From the NCBI RefSeq assembly GCF_047272945.1, contig NZ_JBKOPS010000002.1, positions 1 to 64,000 of the forward strand: DNA of 64,000 bases. The letters are read 5' to 3'. This stretch comes from Rubrolithibacter danxiaensis. GTDB taxonomy: Bacteria; Bacteroidota; Bacteroidia; Sphingobacteriales; Sphingobacteriaceae. The notes under the pieces were generated by a model. The model ran no database searches, was not told the origin of the DNA, and was given only the letters and a program-made list of their open reading frames with translations. The translations under genes and the position numbers were made by a program. Shown in pieces: positions 35,083 to 43,228 of the stretch. The stretch's first letter is position 1, and the number at the start of each line of letters is the position of its first letter.

Positions 35083-35961
35083 ATGAAACACTTAGCATTT
35101 CTTTTATTATTCTTCTTTTCTGTTGTCGGAATAGCGCAGGAAATACCAAGTCGGTGGGATGAACTTACTGCATCTGATTTTCCGAAAGCGGTAGAAAAAT
35201 CGGCAAGGACCTGTATTCTACCTATTGGCATTTTAGAAAAACACGGCCCGCACTCGCCATTAGGGACAGATTTAATCCATGTTCGTGACATTGCAGCCCG
35301 GGCGGTAAAAAACGAGTATGCAGTAACTTTTCCTGATTATTTTTATGGACAGATCAACGAAGCAAAGCATCAGCCCGGAACATTCGCCTTATCCAGTGAT
35401 GTTATCTGGAAACTGATGGAAGCTACTTGTGATGAAATTGCAAGAAATGGCTTTAATAAAATCATCATCGTTAACGGACACGGCGGGAATCCTGAATTTA
35501 TACGGTTCTTTATGCAATCGCTATTAAATAAACGAAAGAATTATGCAGTTTTTTTCTGCAATGTTTATGAGAGCAACGACAAAGCCTTTAATCAAAAACT
35601 AAGTGTAATGCGTAAAACGCCTGCTGAAGGCGATCAGCATGGCGGAGAAACAGAAACTTCCACTCTTCTGTACCTGCACCCGGAATTAATGAAGATGGAT
35701 CGTGCTGATCAGGAATCGGGCGCAGACCAAAAGCGGTCTGACCTGCCTTCCGGTATTTATACACCTATCTGGTGGTATTCCAGTTTTCCAAACCATTATG
35801 CCGGCATAGGATCAAAAGCAACTAAAGAACTTGGTAAAATGATTGTAGATCATGAAGTAGATTCTTTTACAAAAGTTATAAAAGCAGTTAAGGCCGATAC
35901 AAAAACGTTAGAAGTTCAGGACAAATTTTACGATCAGGTAGATCAGCTGAACAAGAAATAA
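35083..35961 (+). CDS. secreted creatininase-family amidohydrolase
   Basis: A 292-residue protein with a signal peptide (MKHLAFLLLFFFSVVGIAQ). The creatininase fold is shown by LPIGILEKHGPHSPLGTDLI (metal ligands E, H, D) and VNGHGGNPEF, with EGDQHGGETETSTLLYL later. Relatives open cyclic amides, or hydrolyse formamides in riboflavin and mycofactocin pathways. A periplasmic form suggests use of an external cyclic amide or lactone-like substrate. It follows the oxidoreductase gene by 106 bp and may be the last gene of the set. Confidence 0.88.
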   Translation: MKHLAFLLLFFFSVVGIAQEIPSRWDELTASDFPKAVEKSARTCILPIGILEKHGPHSPLGTDLIHVRDIAARAVKNEYAVTFPDYFYGQINEAKHQPGTFALSSDVIWKLMEATCDEIARNGFNKIIIVNGHGGNPEFIRFFMQSLLNKRKNYAVFFCNVYESNDKAFNQKLSVMRKTPAEGDQHGGETETSTLLYLHPELMKMDRADQESGADQKRSDLPSGIYTPIWWYSSFPNHYAGIGSKATKELGKMIVDHEVDSFTKVIKAVKADTKTLEVQDKFYDQVDQLNKK

Positions 35962-36103
35962 GCCTATTAAGATTGTTTTAGGATAAATTTTCAAGCACTA
36001 ATTAATCCTTTGTTTCTGCAGGCAACCCCCTATTGAAAAATTACGTAACAGTAAAAGAAGGTTGTTCGGAAGAAAGTTTAATAGAGAGATGAGGGGTTAA
36101 ATT

Positions 36104-36135
36104 ATAAGCTGCAGAATTTCTGCAGCTTATTTTAT
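36104..36135. terminator. bidirectional terminator between convergent genes
   Basis: ATAAGCTGCAGA (36104-36115) and TCTGCAGCTTAT (36119-36130) form a perfect 12-bp stem with a 3-base loop. TTTATTTCTT follows on the plus strand. It lies between the creatininase gene and the convergent small-protein operon. Confidence 0.8.
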
Positions 36136-36143
36136 TTCTTGCG

Positions 36144-36356
36144 CTACTCCAGCTCTTCGCAAAAATGTCCCGCCTCTTTCAATACATTTTCTACTTTATT
36201 TCCGTCCAGGTTTTCTGCCTCTACTCTCAATATATTTTCTGCGTCATGCAGGTCGAAGTTCCAGTTCCTTATTTCAGGTAATAAGGAAAGACGAGGTTTG
36301 AGCCGCCTGATTTTCGTTTTTGTACTAACATCAGTTTTAAATACGAGTACTTCCAT
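36144..36356 (-). CDS. small ferredoxin-fold (HMA-like) protein
   Basis: A 70-residue protein. I use ATG 36356 (start MEVLVFKTDVSTKTKIRRLK) in place of an ATG 72 bases further upstream, because this start gives a compact beta-alpha-beta-beta-alpha-beta pattern (EIRNWNFDLHDAENILRVEA, then VENVLKEAGHFCEEL). That pattern resembles the heavy-metal-associated fold without the CxxC metal site. Similar short proteins occur widely in Bacteroidota and have no known function. It starts 13 bp after the membrane-protein gene and belongs to the ECF sigma operon. Confidence 0.65.
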   Translation of the reverse strand: MEVLVFKTDVSTKTKIRRLKPRLSLLPEIRNWNFDLHDAENILRVEAENLDGNKVENVLKEAGHFCEELE

Positions 36357-36369
36357 AAGAAAAATAGGA

Positions 36370-36750
36370 TTAAGATTCTGCCGCTGCCGGATTGGATTGC
36401 TCTTTAAAATCGTTGAACGAATGTTCATTCCGGCTTTTCCAGCAATTCATTCTGTTAAACATTTCCTCTTTAAAACGCTGACGTTCTTCAGGGCTCATGT
36501 TCCTCATTTTGTGTTTCATCTTCATACTCCACCATCTTCCGGGACCTCCGTAACCACCTTTACCACCAAAACCAAATAATAGCTTACAAAGAATGAATAA
36601 ACCCAATGCCTGCCAAAAGGTAATTGTACTTAAGCCAAAAACAGCAGGTAGTAACGCATTCCAAAGCAGCATAACAACTATCCCAATGAGGAAGAGGCCT
36701 GCAGCTGCTATCAAAGGAAAAAGGAAAAAGAACTTTGCTTTGTGTTTCAT
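36370..36750 (-). CDS. small two-helix membrane protein
   Basis: A 126-residue protein. Two hydrophobic segments, FFFLFPLIAAAGLFLIGIVV (about 7-26) and TFWQALGLFILCKLLFGF (about 44-61), are followed by a glycine-rich turn (GGKGGYGGPGRWW) and a charged cytoplasmic or periplasmic tail with SPEERQRFKEEMFNRM. I do not recognise a named family. Its position 12 bp after the sigma-factor gene is where an anti-sigma factor would be expected. The tail, with its KMRNMSPEERQ-like segment, loosely recalls metal- or stress-sensing small proteins. That role is a guess. Confidence 0.6.
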   Translation of the reverse strand: MKHKAKFFFLFPLIAAAGLFLIGIVVMLLWNALLPAVFGLSTITFWQALGLFILCKLLFGFGGKGGYGGPGRWWSMKMKHKMRNMSPEERQRFKEEMFNRMNCWKSRNEHSFNDFKEQSNPAAAES

Positions 36751-36762
36751 ATCTTAAAAAAT

Positions 36763-37329
36763 TTAATATTCTGTAATTTCTTTATATAAATGCTTCAGTT
36801 GTTTTCGCAGATGAAGTACCGCGTAGCGCTTGCGTGATACCAGTGTCTGCACTTTTTCACCTGTAAGTTCGGCGATATCGGCAAAAGAAAGGTCTTCCAG
36901 TTCATGCCATAGAAACACCTGCCGCTGATCTTCAGGCAGTTCTTCCAGTGCTTTAAAAAGCTGTTCCCAGAACAGGCTTCGTACATACTCTGTTTCGGGT
37001 GTTTTACTTTCTACCAGCAGAATTTCTTTAAAAATTCCTGCTTCCTCATCACCCTGATCAGAACCTTCTTCCAGCAACTGCTCCGATTTCTTTTTATGCC
37101 TGTCGATGATCTTGTTACGTGCCACCCGAAACAGCCATGCTCCGGTTTGCTCTATAGGTTCGGCATTTGCAACAGCACTAAACTGATACCACACGTCTTG
37201 CAAAATATCCTCTGCATCCGCATCGCTTTTTACCCGCTTCCGGATAAAGCTCAGCAATCCCCTGCCATAATTTTTTACGACCTGTAAGATGTTGTTTTCT
37301 TTACTTGCGGACAAAGCTGCGGTACTCAT
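36763..37329 (-). CDS. ECF RNA polymerase sigma factor
   Basis: A 188-residue sigma-70 family factor. Region 2 is seen in LLSFIRKRVKSDADAEDILQ followed by DVWYQF (about 24-50) and GAWLFRVARNKIIDRHKKK. Region 4 is LPEDQRQVFLWHELEDLSFA followed by DIAELTGEKVQTLVSRKRYA (about 135-175). It heads a three-gene minus-strand operon with a small membrane protein and a small HMA-like protein. No FecR-type anti-sigma gene or SusC gene is nearby, so it belongs to a different regulatory type from the one at 6306. Confidence 0.92.
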   Translation of the reverse strand: MSTAALSASKENNILQVVKNYGRGLLSFIRKRVKSDADAEDILQDVWYQFSAVANAEPIEQTGAWLFRVARNKIIDRHKKKSEQLLEEGSDQGDEEAGIFKEILLVESKTPETEYVRSLFWEQLFKALEELPEDQRQVFLWHELEDLSFADIAELTGEKVQTLVSRKRYAVLHLRKQLKHLYKEITEY

Positions 37330-37432
37330 TTAGTATGGTAGACGATCAACGCTGAAATACATTTTAAAAAAAGAATAAAAATGTATCAGTAAGAGTATTA
37401 TAACTTTTAAAAGTTACAGAGTTTGAAGGTTT

Positions 37433-37448
37433 TGCTCCACGTGGAACA
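37433..37448. promoter_or_regulatory. parS-like near-palindrome
   Basis: TGCTCCACGTGGAACA differs from a perfect 16-bp palindrome at one pair (C3 opposite A14). Its centre CCACGTGG and its flanks match the general parS form TGTTNCACGTGNAACA bound by ParB in chromosome segregation. It is intergenic and 183 bp from mreB. No parA or parB gene is in the window. Confidence 0.45.
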
Positions 37449-37551
37449 TTTCTGGTTTTGTTACCATCTGTAATTGGTAGATGACTATTTCGGGGAGGTA
37501 TTGAAACATCCTGGGCGTTTAATTTAACACTGCACAAGAAACCCTGTTAAT

Positions 37552-37580
37552 AAGGAATGCGCTATCAAAGCGCATTCCTT
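37552..37580 (-). terminator. probable terminator of mreB
   Basis: AAGGAATGCGCT (37552-37563) and AGCGCATTCCTT (37569-37580) make a perfect 12-bp stem with a 5-base loop, about 50 bp after the mreB stop. The U tract on the minus strand is weak (TTATT). Confidence 0.55.
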
Positions 37581-37630
37581 TCAAAATAATAAACCTAAAA
37601 GTATCTCTCTATTGACTAATATCTATCCTG

Positions 37631-38650
37631 TTACTTCATTAAAAAAGTATAGTTACCTATATTTTTAAGTGCTGTATTGGTGCCTCGAGCAACAGCACGA
37701 AGCGGGTCATCTGCTACATGAACAGGTAGTTTTGTTTTGGCGGCAATGCGTTTGTCAAGGCCGCGAAGTAATGCTCCGCCGCCGGTTAAATAAATTCCGG
37801 TCTGGTAAATATCCGCAGATAATTCGGGCGGAGTAATTTCCAGTGCCCGTAAAATAGCTTCCTCAATTTTAGAAATTGATTTATCAAGGCAATGGGCAAT
37901 CTCAGTATAAGAAACTGTCACTTCTTTTGGAGTTCCGGTTAACAGGTCTCTGCCCTGGATAGCAAAATCCGAAGGAGGGTCCAGTAATTCAGGTAGTGCC
38001 GATCCTACCTCCATTTTAATCTTCTCTGCAGTCCGTTCGCCGATCATTACGTTGTGCTGACGGCGTATGTAATGAATAATATCTGAATCAAAATTATTTC
38101 CTGCTACACGTATCGACTGATCTGAAACAATCCCTGAAAGGGCAATTACGGCAATTTCTGTAGTTCCGCCGCCAATGTCAATAATCATATTTCCCATAGG
38201 TGCTTCCACGTCAATTCCGATACCTATAGCAGCAGCCATTGGCTCGTGTATCATAAAAACGTCTTTCGCACCAGCTATTTCAGCCGAATCACGTACCGCT
38301 CTCTTCTCAACTTCAGTAATACCGGAAGGAATGCAAATTACCATACGTAACGAAGGGAAAAACCACTTTTTGTCTTTGTTTATGAGGTTGATCATCCCCC
38401 GAAGCATGTGCTCGGCAGCACTGAAGTCGGCAATTACGCCATCTTGTAAGGGGCGAACCGTTTTAATATTAGCATGCGTTTTTCCCTCCATTTGCATGGC
38501 CTGCCGGCCAACAGCAATCATTTTATTGTTTCCTCTGTCAAAAGCAACAATAGAAGGTTCATCAACTATTACGCTGTCGTTATGAAAGATCAGGGTATTT
38601 GCTGTTCCCAGATCTATTGCAATTTCTTTGGTAAATAAACTAAAGGCCAT
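37631..38650 (-). CDS. mreB: rod shape-determining actin homologue MreB
   Basis: A 339-residue bacterial actin. Nucleotide-binding segments are IAIDLGTANTLIF (phosphate 1), MIIDIGGGTTEIAVIALSG (phosphate 2) and TGIYLTGGGALLRGLDKRI (adenosine), with the connecting EPMAAAIGIG. MreB filaments lie under the cytoplasmic membrane and guide cell-wall elongation together with MreC, MreD, RodA and PBP2. None of those genes is adjacent. The gene is a single unit and its length is normal. Confidence 0.95.
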   Translation of the reverse strand: MAFSLFTKEIAIDLGTANTLIFHNDSVIVDEPSIVAFDRGNNKMIAVGRQAMQMEGKTHANIKTVRPLQDGVIADFSAAEHMLRGMINLINKDKKWFFPSLRMVICIPSGITEVEKRAVRDSAEIAGAKDVFMIHEPMAAAIGIGIDVEAPMGNMIIDIGGGTTEIAVIALSGIVSDQSIRVAGNNFDSDIIHYIRRQHNVMIGERTAEKIKMEVGSALPELLDPPSDFAIQGRDLLTGTPKEVTVSYTEIAHCLDKSISKIEEAILRALEITPPELSADIYQTGIYLTGGGALLRGLDKRIAAKTKLPVHVADDPLRAVARGTNTALKNIGNYTFLMK

Positions 38651-38799
38651 GTAAGTATAAGTGGATATAATTCACACTTCATACGCAACAACTTTTAAAA
38701 AGATGCCAAAAATTTATCTTATTTTAACTATTGATTTCTCCTACCTTTATAAAGAATCTTTTTGGTCGTACTAATTTTGTTATCTCAACATTTAATCCT

Positions 38800-39787
38800 T
38801 TAAGGGTACCAGTTGATGCTTTCTGAACCGCAGGAATGGATTACTTTACCATTATTAGTAGTTGGCTGAAGCGGATCAGCAGGATTGTTATCAAAACCGT
38901 CTTCGGGAACAGGTACCGGACCCGCCGACTGTGAAGGAACTACTCTTATTTCTCCGCAATCTGTATTATCAGCGATATTAGCTACAAAAACAAGGTAATT
39001 GCCATTAGGGCTCCAGTTGGCATCAGCTTCCTTAAAACTTGATGTGGTAATTTGAACAGGATTTGAACCTTGTTTTAGCGGGATAGTGTACAGATGATCC
39101 ATGTGAGTATAAGCGGCCATAGCAGAATTAGGCGAAATGGTTATATCTTCAGGAAGTTGAGTGTAATCTGCAAATTCCCATATCTGTATACTTTGTTGTG
39201 AAGAGGCTGAGCGGAAATCTTTAACTAAAGCAAGGGGCATAACCAATTGCTGCACCGGTGTTATTAACTGCTTCGGCAGAAACGATTAAATCTTTCCTAT
39301 CAGGAGTAAAGGCAAAATCTTTTACGTGAGGTATCCGCCCAATAATTTCTTTGTGATAATTGAACAAGATAAGATCTGTACGGGTATCAGGTTCATCAGC
39401 TGACCGGGCAAGGGCACCAAGAAGTTCCTCGCCGTTTACAAACTCAGGAGTGCTTTCCAATATGGCTGGAATGGATATTGGGATAAAATCAGCCGGGTTT
39501 TGCATTGAATGGATTTGGACGGTTGTACTCCCATCACTGAAATTATTTTTATACCAGACGAACTTCTGGCCATCGGCCGACAATTTATAATGATCGCCAC
39601 CAGAAAAAATTACTTTTTCTTCACGTGTTTTAAAATTGTACATAGTTAAATCATCAGCAGAATAGTATAATATCCCGCTCTGAGTTGTATTGCCTGTTTT
39701 TTTATCTTCTGATTTTTTACATGCGGTACCTGAAGCTATTACTGAATATAAAACAAAATAGATAGCTGCCTTTTTTAATGAAATCAT
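38800..39787 (-). pseudogene. TolB-like beta-propeller lipoprotein broken by a frameshift
   Basis: Two minus-strand frames belong to one gene. The first (39787 to about 39221) begins with a lipoprotein signal (ASGTAC, lipid on the cysteine) and propeller strands such as SGILYYSADDLTMYN and HYKLSADGQKFVWY. The second (about 39255 to 38800) continues with propeller strands (ISPNSAMAAYTHMDHLYTI, ANWSPNGNYLVFVANIAD). The frames differ by one base, and the shift lies near 39221-39255 around NNTGAA. Whole, it would be about 328 residues, an outer-membrane or periplasmic TolB/WD40-like repeat protein of unknown partner. The break may be real or a sequencing error. Confidence 0.7.
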
Positions 39788-39913
39788 TTCTTATTCGGTT
39801 ACCCTTTAAAAAGGAATAAAAAAGAAAATGTTTTTAGTTATATAACATCCTTTAAAAAGCTTCTGCACATAACATTTTTTGATTTAATTTAGCCCTTAAA
39901 GCAAATAAAACAG

Positions 39914-41779
39914 ATGAAGAAAATATCAGCATTTATTTTAATAGCATTCTTGTGCTTCACAGTCACCATTCAGGCTCAGCAATTATATATGCCGCGAAAT
40001 ATAAAAGCGGCTTATAAAAGCGGAACCCGTTCTGCTGATGGGAAGCCAGGTAAAAATTACTGGCAAAACCACGGTAAATACGTAATGGATATTACCGTAA
40101 ATGCCCAAACGAAAGTTGTTAGCGGAACAGAGAAGATTAGTTATACAAATAATAGTCCCGATACTTTAAAGTCACTTGTTATCCGGTTTGTAAATAACAT
40201 TCACAAGCCCGAATCCCCTCGTTCGGGGCAAACCAGTGCTGACTTTTTAACCACCGGACTTGATATTACCTCTTTTTCAGTTGCCGGCGAGCCTTATTCT
40301 GTTAACAGTGAAGACTGGGGAACTGTTGGTATTGTGAAATTAAAGAAACCGGTTTTACCCGGAACAACTACTGATGTAAATATCAGCTGGAATTATCCTT
40401 TATCGAAACAGAGCGGTCGGGAGGGCCAGATCGATAGTACTACCTTTTATGTAGCTTATTCCTATCCCAGAATCTCCGTTTACGATGATTATAACGGATG
40501 GGATTTGATTCCTCACTCAGACCGTCAGGAGTTTTATAATGATTTTAACGATTATGTTTATAGTGTAAAGGCACCTAAAAACTATATAGTCTGGGGTACG
40601 GGCGATTTTTTAAATCCGGATGAGGTATTACAACCTAAGTTCGCCGAACGTTTAAAAAAGTCGTACACTGCTGATGATATTATTCATATTGCCACTGCGC
40701 AGGAAATGAAAAATGGTGAAGTGACTAAACAAAATGATTGGAACACCTGGAAGTTTTCCGTAAATAATATTTCTGATGTTTGTTTTGCGTTGAGTAACCA
40801 TTACCTCTGGGATGCATCCAGTGTAGTTGTGGATAGTAAAACAAAGCGGCGAGCAAGCACTCAGGCAGCTTACGATGAAAAAGCGAAAGATTTTACCGGT
40901 TCGGTTAGCTGGAGTAACAAGGCTTTGGCCTGGTTTTCAACTCACTGGCCAGGTGTACCGTATCCTTATTCGAAAATGATCGCATTTCAGGGATTCGCGG
41001 ATATGGAGTATCCAATGATGGTAAATGATTCATCTACCCCGGATCCGCAGTTTTCACAATTTGTACAAAACCATGAAATCGCCCATACGTACTTCCCTTT
41101 TTATATGGGAATTAACGAAACCCGTTACGCTTATATGGACGAAGGCTGGGCAACAACACTTGAATATCTGATTGGAATAGACCAGATAGGTAAAGAAGCT
41201 GCAATAAATGCTTACCAGAATTTCAGAGTTAAACGCTGGATATTCGATCCTTCTGCGGAGGAAGATCAACCGATAATTTCAATGTCGACTCAGGTTTCGG
41301 GTGCGGGTTATGGTAACAATGCGTACGTGAAAGCGTCTTTATCATACCTTGCTTTAAAGGATTTACTGGGCGATGAACTGTTCAAAAAAGCATTGCATGT
41401 GTACATGGACAACTGGAACGGTAAACATCCTATTCCATGGGATTATTTCAATTCAATGAACAGCGGATCAGGGCAAAACCTTAACTGGTTCTTTAATAAC
41501 TGGTTTTTCAGCAATAATTACATAGACCTGGCTGTAGAGAAGGTAAGCGGAAATTCCATTACTGTTAAAAACATAGGTGGCTTTGCAGTTCCGTTTGATG
41601 TGAAAATTGAATACACTGACGGAAGCAAAGAATCGTTACATCAAACTCCGGCCATTTGGAAAACAAATTCAAAATCAGCAATTATAGCTTTAAAATCGTC
41701 TAAAAAAATTGCTTCTGTTTCCCTGGATGGCGCCATATTTATGGATGCAAATCCAAAGGATAATAGTTGGAAGAAATAG
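39914..41779 (+). CDS. secreted M1-family metallopeptidase
   Basis: A 621-residue zinc aminopeptidase-like protein with a signal peptide (MKKISAFILIAFLCFTVTIQ, then AQ). The beta-rich N-terminal domain includes MDITVNAQTKVVSGTEKISY. The active site is HEIAH (near residue 390) with the third zinc ligand in YMDEGWATTLEY. A GxMEN-type exopeptidase motif is represented by FADMEYPMM, which departs from the usual GAMEN, so substrate preference may differ. It acts in the periplasm or outside the cell. It is a single gene. Confidence 0.92.
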   Translation: MKKISAFILIAFLCFTVTIQAQQLYMPRNIKAAYKSGTRSADGKPGKNYWQNHGKYVMDITVNAQTKVVSGTEKISYTNNSPDTLKSLVIRFVNNIHKPESPRSGQTSADFLTTGLDITSFSVAGEPYSVNSEDWGTVGIVKLKKPVLPGTTTDVNISWNYPLSKQSGREGQIDSTTFYVAYSYPRISVYDDYNGWDLIPHSDRQEFYNDFNDYVYSVKAPKNYIVWGTGDFLNPDEVLQPKFAERLKKSYTADDIIHIATAQEMKNGEVTKQNDWNTWKFSVNNISDVCFALSNHYLWDASSVVVDSKTKRRASTQAAYDEKAKDFTGSVSWSNKALAWFSTHWPGVPYPYSKMIAFQGFADMEYPMMVNDSSTPDPQFSQFVQNHEIAHTYFPFYMGINETRYAYMDEGWATTLEYLIGIDQIGKEAAINAYQNFRVKRWIFDPSAEEDQPIISMSTQVSGAGYGNNAYVKASLSYLALKDLLGDELFKKALHVYMDNWNGKHPIPWDYFNSMNSGSGQNLNWFFNNWFFSNNYIDLAVEKVSGNSITVKNIGGFAVPFDVKIEYTDGSKESLHQTPAIWKTNSKSAIIALKSSKKIASVSLDGAIFMDANPKDNSWKK

Positions 41780-41884
41780 AATGTTGGCAGCGATGCAGGG
41801 GTTTAAACTTAATCAGCTATAACGTTGGAGCTGGGCAAGAAAACTATTACTCTAAGTATTCTTACCAAATACTCCGGAAAAAAT

Positions 41885-41905
41885 AAAGCCCTGGAACAGG
41901 GCTTT
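41885..41905 (+). terminator. terminator after the M1 peptidase gene
   Basis: AAAGCCCT (41885-41892) and AGGGCTTT (41898-41905) make an 8-bp stem with the loop GGAAC. The T-rich tail is broken by CATGCGG, so termination may be partial. It is 105 bp after the stop codon. Confidence 0.6.
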
Positions 41906-42005
41906 CATGCGGATTTGTTTATGATATATTTTTATTTAACTGGAAATCTACCAGTAACAGAATGTCGTACTTATAGTGCGTGTATTTTGTTTTTCTAATC
42001 TCCTT

Positions 42006-42040
42006 AAAGCCTCTTGCACTTAGTGCAGGAGGCTTTATTT
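42006..42040 (+). terminator. strong intrinsic terminator without a clear gene
   Basis: AAAGCCTCTTGCAC (42006-42019) pairs with GTGCAGGAGGCTTT (42023-42036) over 14 bp with one wobble pair and a 3-base loop, followed by ATTTGTG. It sits 227 bp beyond the M1 gene and behind another terminator, so it may end a short independent transcript. Confidence 0.6.
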
Positions 42041-42254
42041 GTGTTGGAGATCAGCACTTCATAATTTTTTTTGACCTGTGTACGGCAGTGTATTTTCAGA
42101 GTTGTCATGAAAAAGTCAAGGATAAATTAAAAAATAGAAGATTGATGCCTCCAGATTTAGCAATATAGCTGCAATAGCTTTGGAATTATTGCAAGGGAGG
42201 CAATAAATATTAAAGGTCTCTTATCTACAGAAAAAGAGGTAACTAAAGTTTCTT

Positions 42255-42377
42255 TTAAAATCTCTTTAGCCACTGTCCTAACAGATATCCTTCTTTAGCA
42301 AGCCATATTAGCAACAGGATGCCTATTAGCCCTATAAGTAATTTCTGGAAGTTTGAGGTTAGCTGAAGAAGTTTCAT
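42255..42377 (-). CDS. 40-residue single-helix membrane protein
   Basis: A short frame starting at ATG 42377 reads MKLLQLTSNFQKLLIGLIGI followed by LLLIWLAKEGYLLGQWLKRF. It has one clear membrane helix (about 13-26) flanked by basic residues. It sits 48 bp downstream of the DUF481 gene on the same strand. No Shine-Dalgarno sequence is visible, which is common in this phylum. The amphipathic, positively charged ends look like a genuine membrane microprotein; conservation has not been tested. Confidence 0.45.
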   Translation of the reverse strand: MKLLQLTSNFQKLLIGLIGILLLIWLAKEGYLLGQWLKRF

Positions 42378-42425
42378 AATGGATAATTTGCTCTAATATA
42401 AGGTTTTGATGTTTAGGTAAACGGG

Positions 42426-43160
42426 TTAGAAATATTTTTCTAGGATGAGTCCGTAGCTAAGCAGTAAATTTTCCCGTGTAGTTCGTTCAAATCGATTATA
42501 GGTTGCGGTAGTGCCTACGCTGAGCCACTTATTCAGCTTAAACGAAACACTGCTGTTAGCACGAATAATATAATCGTTTTTATATTGCAATGAATTTTGC
42601 AAAAATCCGGTCCCTTCAAATACCAGCACTTCCTTTATGCTCCACTTAAAAACCAACCGTAGCGAATTGCGGAAAGTATGATAAATATCGCGTTCCTCTC
42701 CATTAATATACAGGTCACTGGATTCGTACAATATTCCATCACTCAGGTTTAGCCGCAAGTTTTCCCTGTCAATAAAATTGTAGGCAATGCCCAATCCCGT
42801 TTGAAACTGATTATTAATCTTAAGAGAATAACTTGTAGTATAATTGGCAAGTCCCCAGTAATAAAATTTTGGCGATCGTGGATAGAAATCAAAATCCAGG
42901 TAAGAGCTGAAATCATTATTCGTCAGGTTGCTGTCCTGCTTTCCGTAAAGCCAGCTTTCTGAAGCATTTAAAGAAATCTTTTTCTTTTTTATGCTAAATC
43001 GCAGGCCATTATTCAGCAGGTATGAATGGCCCGTATTAGTGTTGTTTAAATTGCCCGAGGAAGAAGCATTCAGGTAATAATGCGTACTATCGCTAAATTG
43101 TGCTACCGCTACAGGGCAGTAAAAAATACAGATGAGCAAATAATAAGCAGCTTTTAACAT
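42426..43160 (-). CDS. DUF481 outer-membrane beta-barrel protein
   Basis: A 244-residue protein with a signal peptide (MLKAAYYLLICIFYCPVAVAQ) and alternating-residue beta strands to a C-terminal aromatic end (LSYGLILEKYF), as in outer-membrane barrels. DUF481-like segments are LNASSSGNLNNTNTGHSYLL, NASESWLYGKQD, and GLGIAYNFIDRENLRLNLSD. The function of DUF481 proteins is unknown; many are salt- or stress-induced porin-like proteins. A hemolysin III-like gene lies 68 bp upstream on the same strand. Confidence 0.78.
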   Translation of the reverse strand: MLKAAYYLLICIFYCPVAVAQFSDSTHYYLNASSSGNLNNTNTGHSYLLNNGLRFSIKKKKISLNASESWLYGKQDSNLTNNDFSSYLDFDFYPRSPKFYYWGLANYTTSYSLKINNQFQTGLGIAYNFIDRENLRLNLSDGILYESSDLYINGEERDIYHTFRNSLRLVFKWSIKEVLVFEGTGFLQNSLQYKNDYIIRANSSVSFKLNKWLSVGTTATYNRFERTTRENLLLSYGLILEKYF

Positions 43161-43228
43161 ACGGTAATGTTATATAAAAGCCTAATTGGGATAAATGTTT
43201 AGCTGGTTGATAATGTTAAATAGGATTA

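Larger units (their letters stand above)
37330..37630. other. intergenic region with a parS-like site and a hairpin
   Basis: About 300 bp without a gene between the sigma-factor start and the mreB stop. It contains the near-palindrome at 37433-37448 and a terminator-like hairpin at 37552-37580, each listed separately. Confidence 0.6.
41780..42254. other. intergenic region with two plus-strand hairpins
   Basis: About 475 bp after the M1 peptidase gene. It has two terminator-like hairpins 100 bp apart (41885-41905 and 42006-42036). A 62-residue frame at 41980-42168 covers the second hairpin and shows no protein character, so I do not call it a gene. Confidence 0.55.

Noticed and set aside
41980..42168. 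A 62-residue plus-strand frame after the M1 peptidase gene.
   Set aside because: It spans a strong terminator hairpin and has no protein-like pattern.
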